Below are positions 1 to 5,482 of a DNA stretch of 7,583 nucleotides, piece by piece. The notes beneath the pieces are model-generated. The model made no database searches and had not been told where the DNA came from. It was given only the letters and a program-made list of their open reading frames with translations. Every line of letters begins with the position of its first letter. Positions within the stretch are counted from its first letter, which is position 1. The stretch comes from RGIG8775 sp045121195 (GTDB lineage Bacteria > Bacillota > Clostridia > Oscillospirales > CAG-272), in assembly GCA_045121195.1 (NCBI GenBank), contig JBGVFO010000041.1, positions 1-7,583 of the forward strand, read 5' to 3'. The position numbers were made by a program, and so were the translations under genes.

Positions 1-91
1 AGGTTTGTATGTCGCCATTCCGTCACATCAAACCCACCGATAAATCAAAATTTGAATAATGGAAAGGAATCTTGCAAAAAGACACAGTTTG

Positions 92-121
92 TTCACAAAT
101 CCATCCACCATTTGGTATATA
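92..121 (+). promoter_or_regulatory. Probable promoter of the pyruvate kinase operon
   Basis: TTCACA at 92-97 and TATATA at 116-121 are 18 bases apart, and TGG just before the second box makes an extended -10; TATAAT at 118-123 overlaps it in another register. Transcription would begin near 128. The leader then holds a 6-bp hairpin with a 3-base loop (141-155, GGCTTT/AAAGCC), whose role is unknown. The -35 match is only moderate, so this is a plausible rather than certain assignment. Confidence 0.45.
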
Positions 122-183
122 ATTATGATGAGGAAATTTTGGCTTTCACAAAGCCTTTCGGAATAGAAAGAAGGAAAAAGACT

Positions 184-1602
184 ATGAGAAGAACAAAGAT
201 CGTATGTACCCTGGGACCTGCCAGCCTTCGCGAGGAGATGCTGGAGAAGATGCTGAAGAACGGCATGAACGTGGCGCGACTGAATTTCTCCCACGGCACT
301 CACGAATACCATAAAAAGAGCATCGAGCTGTTTCGGAGCGTCCGCGACCGTCTGGGACTCCCTGCCGCCATTATGCTGGACACCAAGGGACCCGAGATCC
401 GCGTAGGCGACTTCGAGGGCGGCGCCACCGAGCTGGTAACGGGTGACGACTTCACCCTCACCACCCGCGATATTCTCGGCAACAGCCGCGAGGTATCGGT
501 GACCTGCAAGAATCTGCCCTCCCAGCTTTCGGTGGGAAAGCGCATCCTCATTGACGACGGACGCATCCTGCTGACCGTCAAGGAATGCACCGAAACCGAC
601 ATTCTCTGCCGCGTGGACGACGGCGGTCCCGTCAGCAACCACAAGGGCATCAACGTACCCAACACCCACATCGATATGCCCTTCCTCGGCGAGAGCGACA
701 AGAAGGACCTGATCTTCGGCATCGAGAACGGCGTGGACTTCGTCGCCGCCTCCTTCGTGCGGACGGGCGCCGACGTGGTAGAGATGCGGAAATTCCTCGA
801 CTACCACGGCGGACACGCCATCAAGATCATCTCCAAGATCGAAAATATAGAGGGCGTCAGCAACTTTGACCAGATCCTCAAGCACTCGGACGGCATTATG
901 GTCGCCCGCGGCGATATGGGCGTAGAGATCGACTACGAAAAGCTCCCCGGCCTACAGAAGAAGTTTATCCGCAAATGCTACCAGTCGGGCAAAATGGTCA
1001 TCACCGCCACCCAGATGCTGGAATCTATGATCCACAGTGCCACCCCCACCCGTGCCGAGATCACCGACGTGGCAAACGCTGTATTTGACGGCACCTCCGC
1101 CATTATGCTCTCGGGCGAGACCGCCATCGGCGACCACCCCGACAAGGTGGTCAAGGTCATGGCAAAGATCGCGAAGCAGGCGGAGACCGACGCCTTCGAG
1201 ATGGACGCCTACCGCGGCTTCCAGCACGAAACCAACGCATCCGATATCACCAACGCCATCTGCGACGCGGCTTGTACCACCGCCCGTGACGTAGGCGCGC
1301 GCGCCATTATCGCCGTCACCAAGTCGGGACGCACCGCCCGCCGCGTGTCCAAGTTCCGTCCTCACGAGCTGATCATCGCCGCCACCCCCGAGCAGAAGAC
1401 CTTCCATCAGCTCTCTCTGTCCTGGGGCGTATACCCCGTCCTCGCCCTGAATCAGAACAGCGAGGAAAGCCTGTTCGTCCACGCCGTAGACTGCGCCAAG
1501 CAGATCGACGCGGTAAAGGCAGGCGACTGCGTGGTCATCACCGCAGGCGTACCCGTCAACACCTCGGGCAACACCAACCTTCTGAAGGTCGCTACCGTAT
1601 AA
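184..1602 (+). CDS. pyk: Pyruvate kinase
   Basis: Catalyses the last step of glycolysis in the cytoplasm, phosphoenolpyruvate + ADP to pyruvate + ATP. At 472 residues it has the usual bacterial length, with no extra C-terminal PEP-utiliser domain. Visible signatures are the N-terminal TKIVCTLGPAS; the substrate and metal residues R32, N34, S36, D66 and T67; LDTKGPEIR, in which E71 is at the position that in studied kinases goes with K+ dependence; the catalytic Lys218 in the SKIENIEG signature; the MVARGDMGVE loop near 239-248; and ATQMLESM from 275. The open frame runs upstream to 52, but the ATG at 184 is chosen because AAGGA sits 8 bases before it and the protein then begins exactly where the family begins. 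It is the first gene of a tight four-gene group. The function is certain; the K+ dependence is inferred. Confidence 0.97.
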   Translation: MRRTKIVCTLGPASLREEMLEKMLKNGMNVARLNFSHGTHEYHKKSIELFRSVRDRLGLPAAIMLDTKGPEIRVGDFEGGATELVTGDDFTLTTRDILGNSREVSVTCKNLPSQLSVGKRILIDDGRILLTVKECTETDILCRVDDGGPVSNHKGINVPNTHIDMPFLGESDKKDLIFGIENGVDFVAASFVRTGADVVEMRKFLDYHGGHAIKIISKIENIEGVSNFDQILKHSDGIMVARGDMGVEIDYEKLPGLQKKFIRKCYQSGKMVITATQMLESMIHSATPTRAEITDVANAVFDGTSAIMLSGETAIGDHPDKVVKVMAKIAKQAETDAFEMDAYRGFQHETNASDITNAICDAACTTARDVGARAIIAVTKSGRTARRVSKFRPHELIIAATPEQKTFHQLSLSWGVYPVLALNQNSEESLFVHAVDCAKQIDAVKAGDCVVITAGVPVNTSGNTNLLKVATV

Positions 1603-1610
1603 GAACGCCT

Positions 1611-2417
1611 ATGATCATCGATTTTCACACCCATATTTTTCCCCCTGCCATCGCGCCCCGTACCGTTGAGGTGCTGAGGGCGGGCGCTCTGCGCGTGGCA
1701 GGCGTGGATATGGAGGCGCACACCGACGCCACGGCGGACGGACTCCGCGCCTCTATGAAGGAGAACGGCATCGACCTCTCGGTGGTCATGCCCATTGCCA
1801 CAAAGCCCACCCAGACCGAAACCATCAACCGCTACGCGAAGGAGATCTCTACCGACGGGCTTCTGTCCTTCGGCTCCCTTCACCCCGAAAACCACGATCC
1901 CGAGGGGATCCTGGAGCGACTTGCGGAGGAGGGCTTCCGCGGCATCAAGCTGCACCCCGAATTTCAGAATTTTTATATCGACGCCCCCGAGTCGCTCCGC
2001 ATTCTGAAACGCGCCGAGCGACTGGGACTTCTCGTGATGCTCCACACGGGCGCAGACGTGGGGGTCCCGCCCCCCGTTCATTGCCCCCCCCTGCGGCTTC
2101 GCGGCATCTTAGATCACGTATCGGGTGAGAATATCATCGCGGCGCATATGGGCGGCTTTGATTTGTGGGAGGAGGCGGAGCAGTATCTGTTAGATACTCC
2201 CTTCCTGTTTGACACCGCCGTGGTCGCCGATTTTCTCGACGCCGATACGGCAAAGGGTATGATCCTTGCCCACGGCACCCACCGCGTGCTGATGGCAAGC
2301 GACTCTCCCTGGACGAGCCAGGGGCGGTCGGCGGACTATATCCGCGCTATGAAATTTTCCAAGGAGGACGAGGAGAGGATCCTCGGCGGCAACGCGCGCC
2401 GCTTGCTTGGTATATGA
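1611..2417 (+). CDS. Amidohydrolase_2-family metal-dependent hydrolase (TIM barrel)
   Basis: A 268-residue protein of the amidohydrolase superfamily, full length for the COG2159 type. The metal-site motifs are in the right order: DFHTH (H6, H8) at the end of strand 1, GIKLHPE (K113, H115), LHTG (H145), AHMGG (H179), and the aspartate of SDSPW (D231) near the end. The substrate cannot be read from the sequence; family members include decarboxylases and hydrolases of small carboxylates, amides or esters. The start lies 8 bases after the pyruvate kinase stop with no clear Shine-Dalgarno site, so translation is probably coupled to pyk. Its TGA overlaps the ATG of the next gene (ATGA). No signal peptide is seen, so it is cytoplasmic. 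The family is certain; the activity is unknown. Confidence 0.88.
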   Translation: MIIDFHTHIFPPAIAPRTVEVLRAGALRVAGVDMEAHTDATADGLRASMKENGIDLSVVMPIATKPTQTETINRYAKEISTDGLLSFGSLHPENHDPEGILERLAEEGFRGIKLHPEFQNFYIDAPESLRILKRAERLGLLVMLHTGADVGVPPPVHCPPLRLRGILDHVSGENIIAAHMGGFDLWEEAEQYLLDTPFLFDTAVVADFLDADTAKGMILAHGTHRVLMASDSPWTSQGRSADYIRAMKFSKEDEERILGGNARRLLGI

Positions 2418-3157
2418 AAACCTTTTATCAACTGACGGGCGCCGCCCACCCCCTTCGGGCGGTGGTGGTTGCCGATTTTCACGGCGGCGAGGCCGAGCCT
2501 CTGACAAAGGCGATCCGCGGGCTTGCCCCCGACGCCATCTTCGTGGTGGGCGACGTGGTCCACGACGAGGAATCTGCCCCGCGAGGGCTGGCGCTTCTTC
2601 GCGCCCTCGTTACCGTAGCCCCCGTTTTCTGCTCCCTCGGCAATCATGAATATCGCTGTGAGAACATCGAGGCGCGTATCCGCCGAACGGGCGCAAGACT
2701 TCTGGATAATACCTACACCACCCTCGGCGACTTCGTCATCGGCGGTCTTTCCTCGGGCTATCGGGGACGGAAGCAAGGAAGACTCAAGAAAACGCCCGCT
2801 CCCGAAACGGCGTGGCTGGACGAGTTCTGCGCCGAAAAGGGTACCCATATCCTTCTGTCCCATCACCCCGAATACTATCTCCCGCATCTCGCCGACCGCA
2901 GCATCGAGCTGATCCTTTCGGGTCACGCCCACGGCGGTCAGTGGCAGCTTCTCGGTCAAGGCGTCTTCGCCCCCGGGCAAGGACTTCTTCCCCGCTTCAC
3001 GTCGGGGGCGTATCGGGGCAAGAAAAAGGTGTCAGCGCCCTTTGCCCTCGACGCCCACCGTCCTATGCTCCTCGTCAGCCGCGGACTCGCCAACGAGGTA
3101 CACATCCCCCGTATCGGAAATCCCACAGAGCTTGTGGAAATTCATTTTGTAAAGTAG
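2414..3157 (+). CDS. Calcineurin-like metallophosphoesterase (YkuE/COG1408 type)
   Basis: A 247-residue two-metal phosphoesterase. All blocks of the fold are present: DFH (D21, H23), GDVVHD (G46-D51, metal-bridging D47), GNHE (76-79, with catalytic-type N77 and H78), SHHPEY (H150, H151) and GHAHGGQ (170-176). The final GHxHGGQ is typical of the YkuE-like branch, whose members act on phosphate mono- or diesters, some of them lipid-linked. Unlike many of that branch there is no N-terminal membrane anchor or signal peptide, so it is probably soluble in the cytoplasm. It overlaps the preceding hydrolase by 4 bases (ATGA), which implies translational coupling. The substrate is unknown. Confidence 0.9.
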   Translation: MKTFYQLTGAAHPLRAVVVADFHGGEAEPLTKAIRGLAPDAIFVVGDVVHDEESAPRGLALLRALVTVAPVFCSLGNHEYRCENIEARIRRTGARLLDNTYTTLGDFVIGGLSSGYRGRKQGRLKKTPAPETAWLDEFCAEKGTHILLSHHPEYYLPHLADRSIELILSGHAHGGQWQLLGQGVFAPGQGLLPRFTSGAYRGKKKVSAPFALDAHRPMLLVSRGLANEVHIPRIGNPTELVEIHFVK

Positions 3158-3165
3158 GAGAACCT

Positions 3166-3825
3166 ATGCATAACGGACACAGAGAACGCATGCGAAAAAA
3201 GTTTCTTGCCGGCGTCCGGTTCGCGGACCATGAGATTCTGGAGATGCTTTTGGGCTATTCCATTCCCCGAAAGAACACCAATGAGATCGCGCACCGCCTG
3301 CTGACCGCCTTCGGCTCCCTTGACGGCGTCCTTTCGGCGGATTACGAGCAGCTGATCACGGTGCGCGGCATCGGACCGCAAAGCGCCGTCCAGCTCATGC
3401 TGATCGGCAATCTTCGCCACCTGGAGCGAAGCGAGGACGAGGGCGGTCTGTATCTGGACACCGTGGATAAGCTTGGCGCGTACGCCACCGAGCTGTTCGA
3501 GGGCACCGACAAGGAGTCGATCTACGCGGTGCTGATGACGGGAAGCCTTCGCGTCACCGATTGCGTTTGCCTTTCGGGAGGCGGATACGGCGACGCCGAG
3601 GTAGACGTGACCCGCCTTCTGGCAAGCCCGTGGCTGCTTCGCAGCACGTCGGTGGCGATCTTACATAATCATCCGGGCGGCTTGATCGAGGCGTCGGAGG
3701 AGGACCGCGAGTTTGCGGCAAGAGTATCCGAGCTTCTTTCTATGTCGGGCATCACGGTGGTGGAAAATCTGGTGGTGTCGGACGGACAGTATCGGTCGCT
3801 GATGGAGGATATGCGCCCCGTGTAA
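3166..3825 (+). CDS. radC: RadC family JAMM-domain protein
   Basis: A 219-residue RadC protein (older name DUF2466). The N-terminal part has the family's GHRERMRKKF opening and a DHEILEMLL segment, followed by a helix-hairpin-helix-like turn (VRGIGPQSAV, from residue 66). The C-terminal JAMM metal site is complete: H167-x-H169, then PGG, then S177-x-x-D180, as in a Zn2+ protease or deubiquitinase-like fold. Despite the name, a DNA repair role for RadC has not held up well, and the true function remains unsettled. The ATG at 3166 follows TAGGAG at 3154-3159, a Shine-Dalgarno site that overlaps the stop codon of the previous gene. A longer open frame reaches upstream to 2812, but it lies inside the phosphoesterase gene and lacks family similarity. 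Confidence 0.93.
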   Translation: MHNGHRERMRKKFLAGVRFADHEILEMLLGYSIPRKNTNEIAHRLLTAFGSLDGVLSADYEQLITVRGIGPQSAVQLMLIGNLRHLERSEDEGGLYLDTVDKLGAYATELFEGTDKESIYAVLMTGSLRVTDCVCLSGGGYGDAEVDVTRLLASPWLLRSTSVAILHNHPGGLIEASEEDREFAARVSELLSMSGITVVENLVVSDGQYRSLMEDMRPV

Positions 3826-3874
3826 CAAATCGGGCATCCTTTGAACAAAAAAGAGAGGATTTCTCAAAAAGGTA

Positions 3875-3903
3875 TTGACAAACCCAAAAAAATGGGGTAT
3901 AAT
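3875..3903 (+). promoter_or_regulatory. Consensus sigma-A promoter for tRNA-Ser
   Basis: TTGACA at 3875-3880 and TATAAT at 3898-3903 are perfect consensus boxes with the ideal 17-base spacer. The expected start is at about 3910, some 36 bases before the mature tRNA. This is a strong promoter, as expected for a stable RNA gene, and it lies in the gap after radC. Confidence 0.92.
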
Positions 3904-3905
3904 AG

Positions 3906-3940
3906 CCCTTGCGAGTTTATGCAACCGGCGACTCGCAGGG
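3906..3940 (+). other. Stem-loop in the tRNA leader
   Basis: TGCGAGT (3910-3916) pairs perfectly with ACTCGCA (3931-3937) around a 14-base loop. The CCC/GGG next to the arms could extend it in DNA with one bulged T. The stem begins at the predicted transcription start and ends 8 bases before the mature tRNA, so it would form at the 5' end of the precursor removed by RNase P. Confidence 0.6.
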
Positions 3941-3945
3941 TATAT

Positions 3946-4038
3946 GGAGATGTACTCAAGTTGGCCGAAGAGGCGCCCCTGCTAAGGGTGTAGGTCGGTA
4001 TTCCCGGCGCGAGAGTTCAAATCTCTCCATCTCCGCCA
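3946..4038 (+). tRNA. tRNA-Ser(GCU)
   Basis: A 93-base type II tRNA. The acceptor stem is GGAGATG/CATCTCC with discriminator G and an encoded CCA (4036-4038). The D-stem is CTC/GAG, the anticodon stem is CGCCC/GGGTG with loop CTGCTAA (anticodon GCT), there is a long variable arm (GTCGG/CCGGC), and the T-arm is GAGAG-TTCAAAT-CTCTC. The long variable arm alone could suggest leucine, but the anticodon and discriminator G fit serine (codons AGC and AGU). Its 3' end is where host sequence gives way to phage-like sequence, so it is the likely attachment site, although no second copy of the 3' end is visible in the window. Confidence 0.95.
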
Positions 4039-4089
4039 GACAAAATCCCCGAGAATCCTTGCGCAATCAAGGTTTTTCGGGGTTTTGTC
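4039..4089 (+). terminator. Hairpin and terminator after tRNA-Ser
   Basis: A small stem CCTTG/CAAGG (4057-4061 and 4068-4072) is followed directly by TTTTT, a usual intrinsic terminator. It is nested in a larger stem starting at the first base after CCA: GACAAAA pairs with TTTTGTC and CCCCG with CGGGG. Either form would end the tRNA transcript. Confidence 0.7.
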
Positions 4090-4139
4090 ATTTCCGCTCG
4101 TAAAACAAAAAACCTACTTTATCGAGGAAAAACTCACAT

Positions 4140-4161
4140 AAATCGGGTCAAAATCGGGTCA
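4140..4161. repeat. Tandem 11-base direct repeat
   Basis: The unit AAATCGGGTCA occurs twice in immediate succession (4140-4150 and 4151-4161). On the minus strand one frame across it reads FDPILTRF before a stop, which resembles in general style the repetitive C-terminal tails of some Bacillota integrases that end beside a tRNA, but no integrase body precedes it. It could equally be a protein-binding iteron. Confidence 0.7.
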
Positions 4162-4186
4162 AACTTTTCTACCTCCGAAGGCGCTA

Positions 4187-4232
4187 AAAAGCGGCAGGGG
4201 CCGAGCATTCGCTCTGGCTTCCTGCCGCTTTT
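4187..4232 (-). terminator. Strong bidirectional terminator ending the phage gene block
   Basis: A 12-bp stem (AAAAGCGGCAGG at 4187-4198 with CCTGCCGCTTTT at 4221-4232) is topped by a further stem (GCCGAGC with GCTCTGGC, one bulge) and an ATTC loop. On the minus strand it is followed by a T-run and would stop transcripts coming from the phage genes. On the plus strand it also ends in T's and would stop read-through from the tRNA side. Confidence 0.8.
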
Positions 4233-4402
4233 CTTTACGCACCTCCGGGGAGATCTCTTTTTCGCCTGCGGGCGAGGAGATCGCTCCGCGCTGGCTCGGG
4301 AGCCCGTCCATTTTGGACGGACTCCGTCCGAAAGCGTGGCATCTGATCTCCGTTCCGTCAAGACGGCTGCGGCCGCCATCGTATAGGCGACCGCGCGGTT
4401 GT

Positions 4403-4432
4403 ATTCTTTTCGGGCCGTACACCGAAAAGAAT
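4403..4432. repeat. Perfect 11-bp inverted repeat
   Basis: ATTCTTTTCGG (4403-4413) and CCGAAAAGAAT (4422-4432) are exact complements around the 8-base loop GCCGTACA. No T-run follows on either strand, so it does not look like a terminator. In a single-stranded phage genome it would fold on its own, making it the best visible candidate for a packaging-signal or origin hairpin. Confidence 0.6.
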
Positions 4433-4482
4433 CTCCACCGGGAAGCATCCCCATCTTGACCTCACTACTGATAGTCCCTAAC

Positions 4483-4674
4483 TTAAGAACGATACTTCTT
4501 AAGATTGGCAGTAAAGAACTCATCCACGTCGAAGCTCGTCGCCTTCATCGGCGCCGGTGCATTCCTAGACGACGTGCGCGGCTTTACGTTCGGCTCCTTA
4601 AAGAGCTTACCGCCGCGGATCCCTTTTCTCATGCCCTGCACGTAGGCATACTTTTCACGTTTTGTCTTGAACAT
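4483..4674 (-). CDS. Small basic phage protein, unrecognised
   Basis: A 63-residue protein with a highly basic N-terminal half (MFKTKREKYAYVQGMRKGIR) and a more acidic, aromatic C-terminal part (FDVDEFF). There is no membrane segment and no cysteine. AGAGGTG precedes the ATG by about 7 bases, and the gene starts 10 bases after the stop of the gene at 4685-4909, so the two form a pair. Its charge suggests nucleic-acid binding, for example a single-strand DNA or structural role in a small phage, but I do not recognise the family. The stop codon lies within a 7-bp hairpin (4482-4503). Confidence 0.65.
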   Translation of the reverse strand: MFKTKREKYAYVQGMRKGIRGGKLFKEPNVKPRTSSRNAPAPMKATSFDVDEFFTANLKKYRS

Positions 4675-4684
4675 TATTCACCTC

Positions 4685-4909
4685 TCAGAAGAACGAGCAG
4701 ACGGTATCATTATAAGCCTTCTTCTTTTCAGCCTGTGTCATTCTGCGACCAAGACGCGTTTGAATAGCCTGACAAACAGAATGGTAATTCCGTTTTACCA
4801 TATGAACGTCACGCGTTTGGGTCGAAGCTGCATTGCTGACCTTGAGAGCATGATAACGTTCCAAACGAGCATGAGCCCGTTGGCTAGCTTTTAATCCTTT
4901 TTTACTCAT
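4685..4909 (-). CDS. Small basic phage protein, unrecognised
   Basis: A 74-residue basic, probably helical soluble protein. It begins MSKKGLKASQRAHARLERYH and contains several Lys/Arg/His clusters, including TRLGRRMTQAEKKKAY. AAAGGA stands about 8 bases before the ATG. It is the first gene after the odd plus-strand promoter region, and the next gene follows after 10 bases. A nucleic-acid-binding function is a guess from composition only. Confidence 0.6.
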   Translation of the reverse strand: MSKKGLKASQRAHARLERYHALKVSNAASTQTRDVHMVKRNYHSVCQAIQTRLGRRMTQAEKKKAYNDTVCSFF

Positions 4910-4930
4910 AATTTTTCCTTTCTGCCCTAC

Positions 4931-4949
4931 AAAGCCGGGCGGGCTTTTT
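4931..4949 (+). terminator. Plus-strand (antisense) terminator-like hairpin
   Basis: AAAGCC (4931-4936) pairs with GGCTTT (4942-4947) around a 5-base loop, and the stem runs into TTTTT. It works only for plus-strand transcription, opposite to the phage genes. On the minus strand it is a stem shortly before the ribosome binding site of the gene starting at 4909. It also lies just before the plus-strand promoter at 4960. Confidence 0.5.
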
Positions 4950-4959
4950 CAAAAAACTA

Positions 4960-4993
4960 TTGACTTTTATTAAAAAAAAGAATATAATAAAAG
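4960..4993 (+). promoter_or_regulatory. Consensus promoter facing against the phage genes, with overlapping palindrome
   Basis: TTGACT (4960-4965) and TATAAT (4983-4988) are separated by exactly 17 bases, giving a near-consensus promoter on the plus strand inside a minus-strand gene block. A perfect 9-bp inverted repeat, CTTTTATTA (4964-4972) and TAATAAAAG (4985-4993), joins the end of the -35 box to the -10 box. In double-stranded DNA this could be an operator; in single-stranded DNA it could fold. No protein-coding gene follows, only a short stretch to the terminator at 5022. Confidence 0.7.
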
Positions 4994-4994
4994 C

Positions 4995-5050
4995 ACAAAA
5001 ACAAAGAGATTATTCTTTGGGCTCCCGTTCAACGGGAGTTTTTCTTTTTT
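4995..5050 (+). ncRNA. Candidate short antisense or primer RNA
   Basis: Between the promoter at 4960-4988 and the terminator at 5022-5050 lies a transcript of only about 50 bases. It would contain a weak AAAGA/TCTTT stem (5003-5018) and the terminator stem. It is complementary to the gap between two phage genes and to the last bases of the gene at 5029-5412. If the packaged strand has the same sense as the genes, as is usual, this RNA is templated by the packaged strand, the right polarity to prime complementary-strand synthesis. An antisense regulator is the other option. Confidence 0.45.
5022..5050 (+). terminator. Plus-strand intrinsic terminator of the short RNA
   Basis: CTCCCGT (5022-5028) pairs perfectly with ACGGGAG (5032-5038) around a TCA loop and is followed by TTTTTCTTTTTT. 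On the minus strand no T-run follows, so it is one-sided. The loop contains the stop codon of the minus-strand gene at 5029-5412. Confidence 0.85.
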
Positions 5051-5412
5051 GCTTTTACTGTATAACGACCGCATGCATGTGCCTTGATTTTTTCAGAAAT
5101 CGACTTAGGCAAATGCTTTTGAGAAAGTGCTTTAACACGAGAATCTTTTATATTAATTTTGCAGCCGTTAACGTCAGTTGTATGGGCGTAGTTTTTTACA
5201 CCAGAAGGAAGTAAAATTCCAGGCAATTTTTGCCGCATAAGATAGCCACAATCAACCTGCTTTTTGCGCTTATCATCAGTTTTATAAAGATGAGTAGTTG
5301 GACAGGCAATATAAGATTTCTTTCTACGATCATACCAAACAGCATAAGTATGACTGCCTTTAGGATTATCAGTCTTAAACATATAATCATCTTGAATAGA
5401 ATACAGCTTCAT
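5029..5412 (-). CDS. Hypothetical phage-region protein, 127 residues
   Basis: Begins MKLYSIQDDYMFKTDNPKGS at the ATG at 5412, preceded by a perfect AGGAGGTGAT ribosome binding site (AGGAGG at 5420-5425, 7-base spacing); the longer open frame to 5526 is therefore rejected. The protein is soluble and strongly basic at the C-terminus (KAKKKNSR). A central segment (AVWYDRRKKSYIACPTTHLY, then KLPGILLPSGV) has the look of a small beta-barrel, faintly like MazF/PemK-type RNases, but no catalytic motif was recognised and I would not name it so. It lies in the AT-rich part of the prophage, 70 bases after the gene at 5483-5740. Confidence 0.7.
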   Translation of the reverse strand: MKLYSIQDDYMFKTDNPKGSHTYAVWYDRRKKSYIACPTTHLYKTDDKRKKQVDCGYLMRQKLPGILLPSGVKNYAHTTDVNGCKINIKDSRVKALSQKHLPKSISEKIKAHACGRYTVKAKKKNSR

Positions 5413-5425
5413 AATATCACCTCCT

Positions 5426-5445
5426 TCCGCACAAGCGGATTTTTT
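5426..5445 (+). terminator. Plus-strand (antisense) terminator-like hairpin
   Basis: TCCGC (5426-5430) pairs with GCGGA (5435-5439) around ACAA, followed by six T's. It is functional only on the plus strand. On the minus strand the stem abuts the AGGAGG site of the gene starting at 5412 and could instead modulate its translation. Confidence 0.5.
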
Positions 5446-5482
5446 GTAACTCGAAATACAAAAACATCTTGAGAATTTTTTG

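Larger units (their letters stand above)
4090..4482. other. Structured non-coding region, candidate phage intergenic region (origin/packaging signal)
   Basis: About 390 bases between the tRNA terminator and the last phage gene with no convincing gene. It holds a tandem 11-base repeat (4140-4161), a strong two-way terminator (4187-4232), a nested stem (GATCTC/GAGATC around TCGCC/GGCGA, 4252-4282), two small hairpins back to back (4293-4304 GGCT/AGCC; 4304-4320 CCGTCCA/TGGACGG) and a perfect 11-bp inverted repeat (4403-4432). It is richer in GC than the small genes next to it. Filamentous phages carry a hairpin-dense intergenic region with replication origins and packaging signal downstream of the assembly gene block, which matches this position. 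That role is inferred; no replication-protein nick site was recognised. A minus-strand open frame (4134-4523) crosses the region but looks accidental. Confidence 0.45.

Noticed and set aside
52..183. Upstream extension of pyruvate kinase by 44 codons
   Set aside because: The extension spans the putative promoter and has no family similarity, and the ATG at 184 has a well-placed ribosome binding site.
2812..3165. Upstream extension of RadC inside the phosphoesterase gene
   Set aside because: The extension is an Arg/Pro/Ser-rich shadow of the other frame; the ATG at 3166 has a good Shine-Dalgarno site and begins at the family start.
3946..4038. First impression of tRNA-Leu because of the long variable arm
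   Set aside because: The anticodon loop reads CTGCTAA (anticodon GCT) and the discriminator base is G, both of which fit serine.
4134..4523. Minus-strand open frame of 129 codons across the hairpin region
   Set aside because: It overlaps the real gene at 4483-4674 and several strong hairpins, including a terminator. Its product is an Arg/Pro/Ser-rich string typical of accidental frames in GC-rich DNA. Its FDPILTRF end is noted as a possible relic only.
4399..5214. Plus-strand open frames opposite the small phage genes (4399-4767, 4667-4894, 4960-5214)
   Set aside because: They lack ribosome binding sites, run through terminators, and lie opposite minus-strand genes with good starts. The 4960-5214 frame begins inside the promoter.
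5029..5412. Possible MazF/PemK-like toxin
   Set aside because: Only a vague resemblance in strand pattern; no catalytic signature and no antitoxin-like partner next to it, so it is left as hypothetical.
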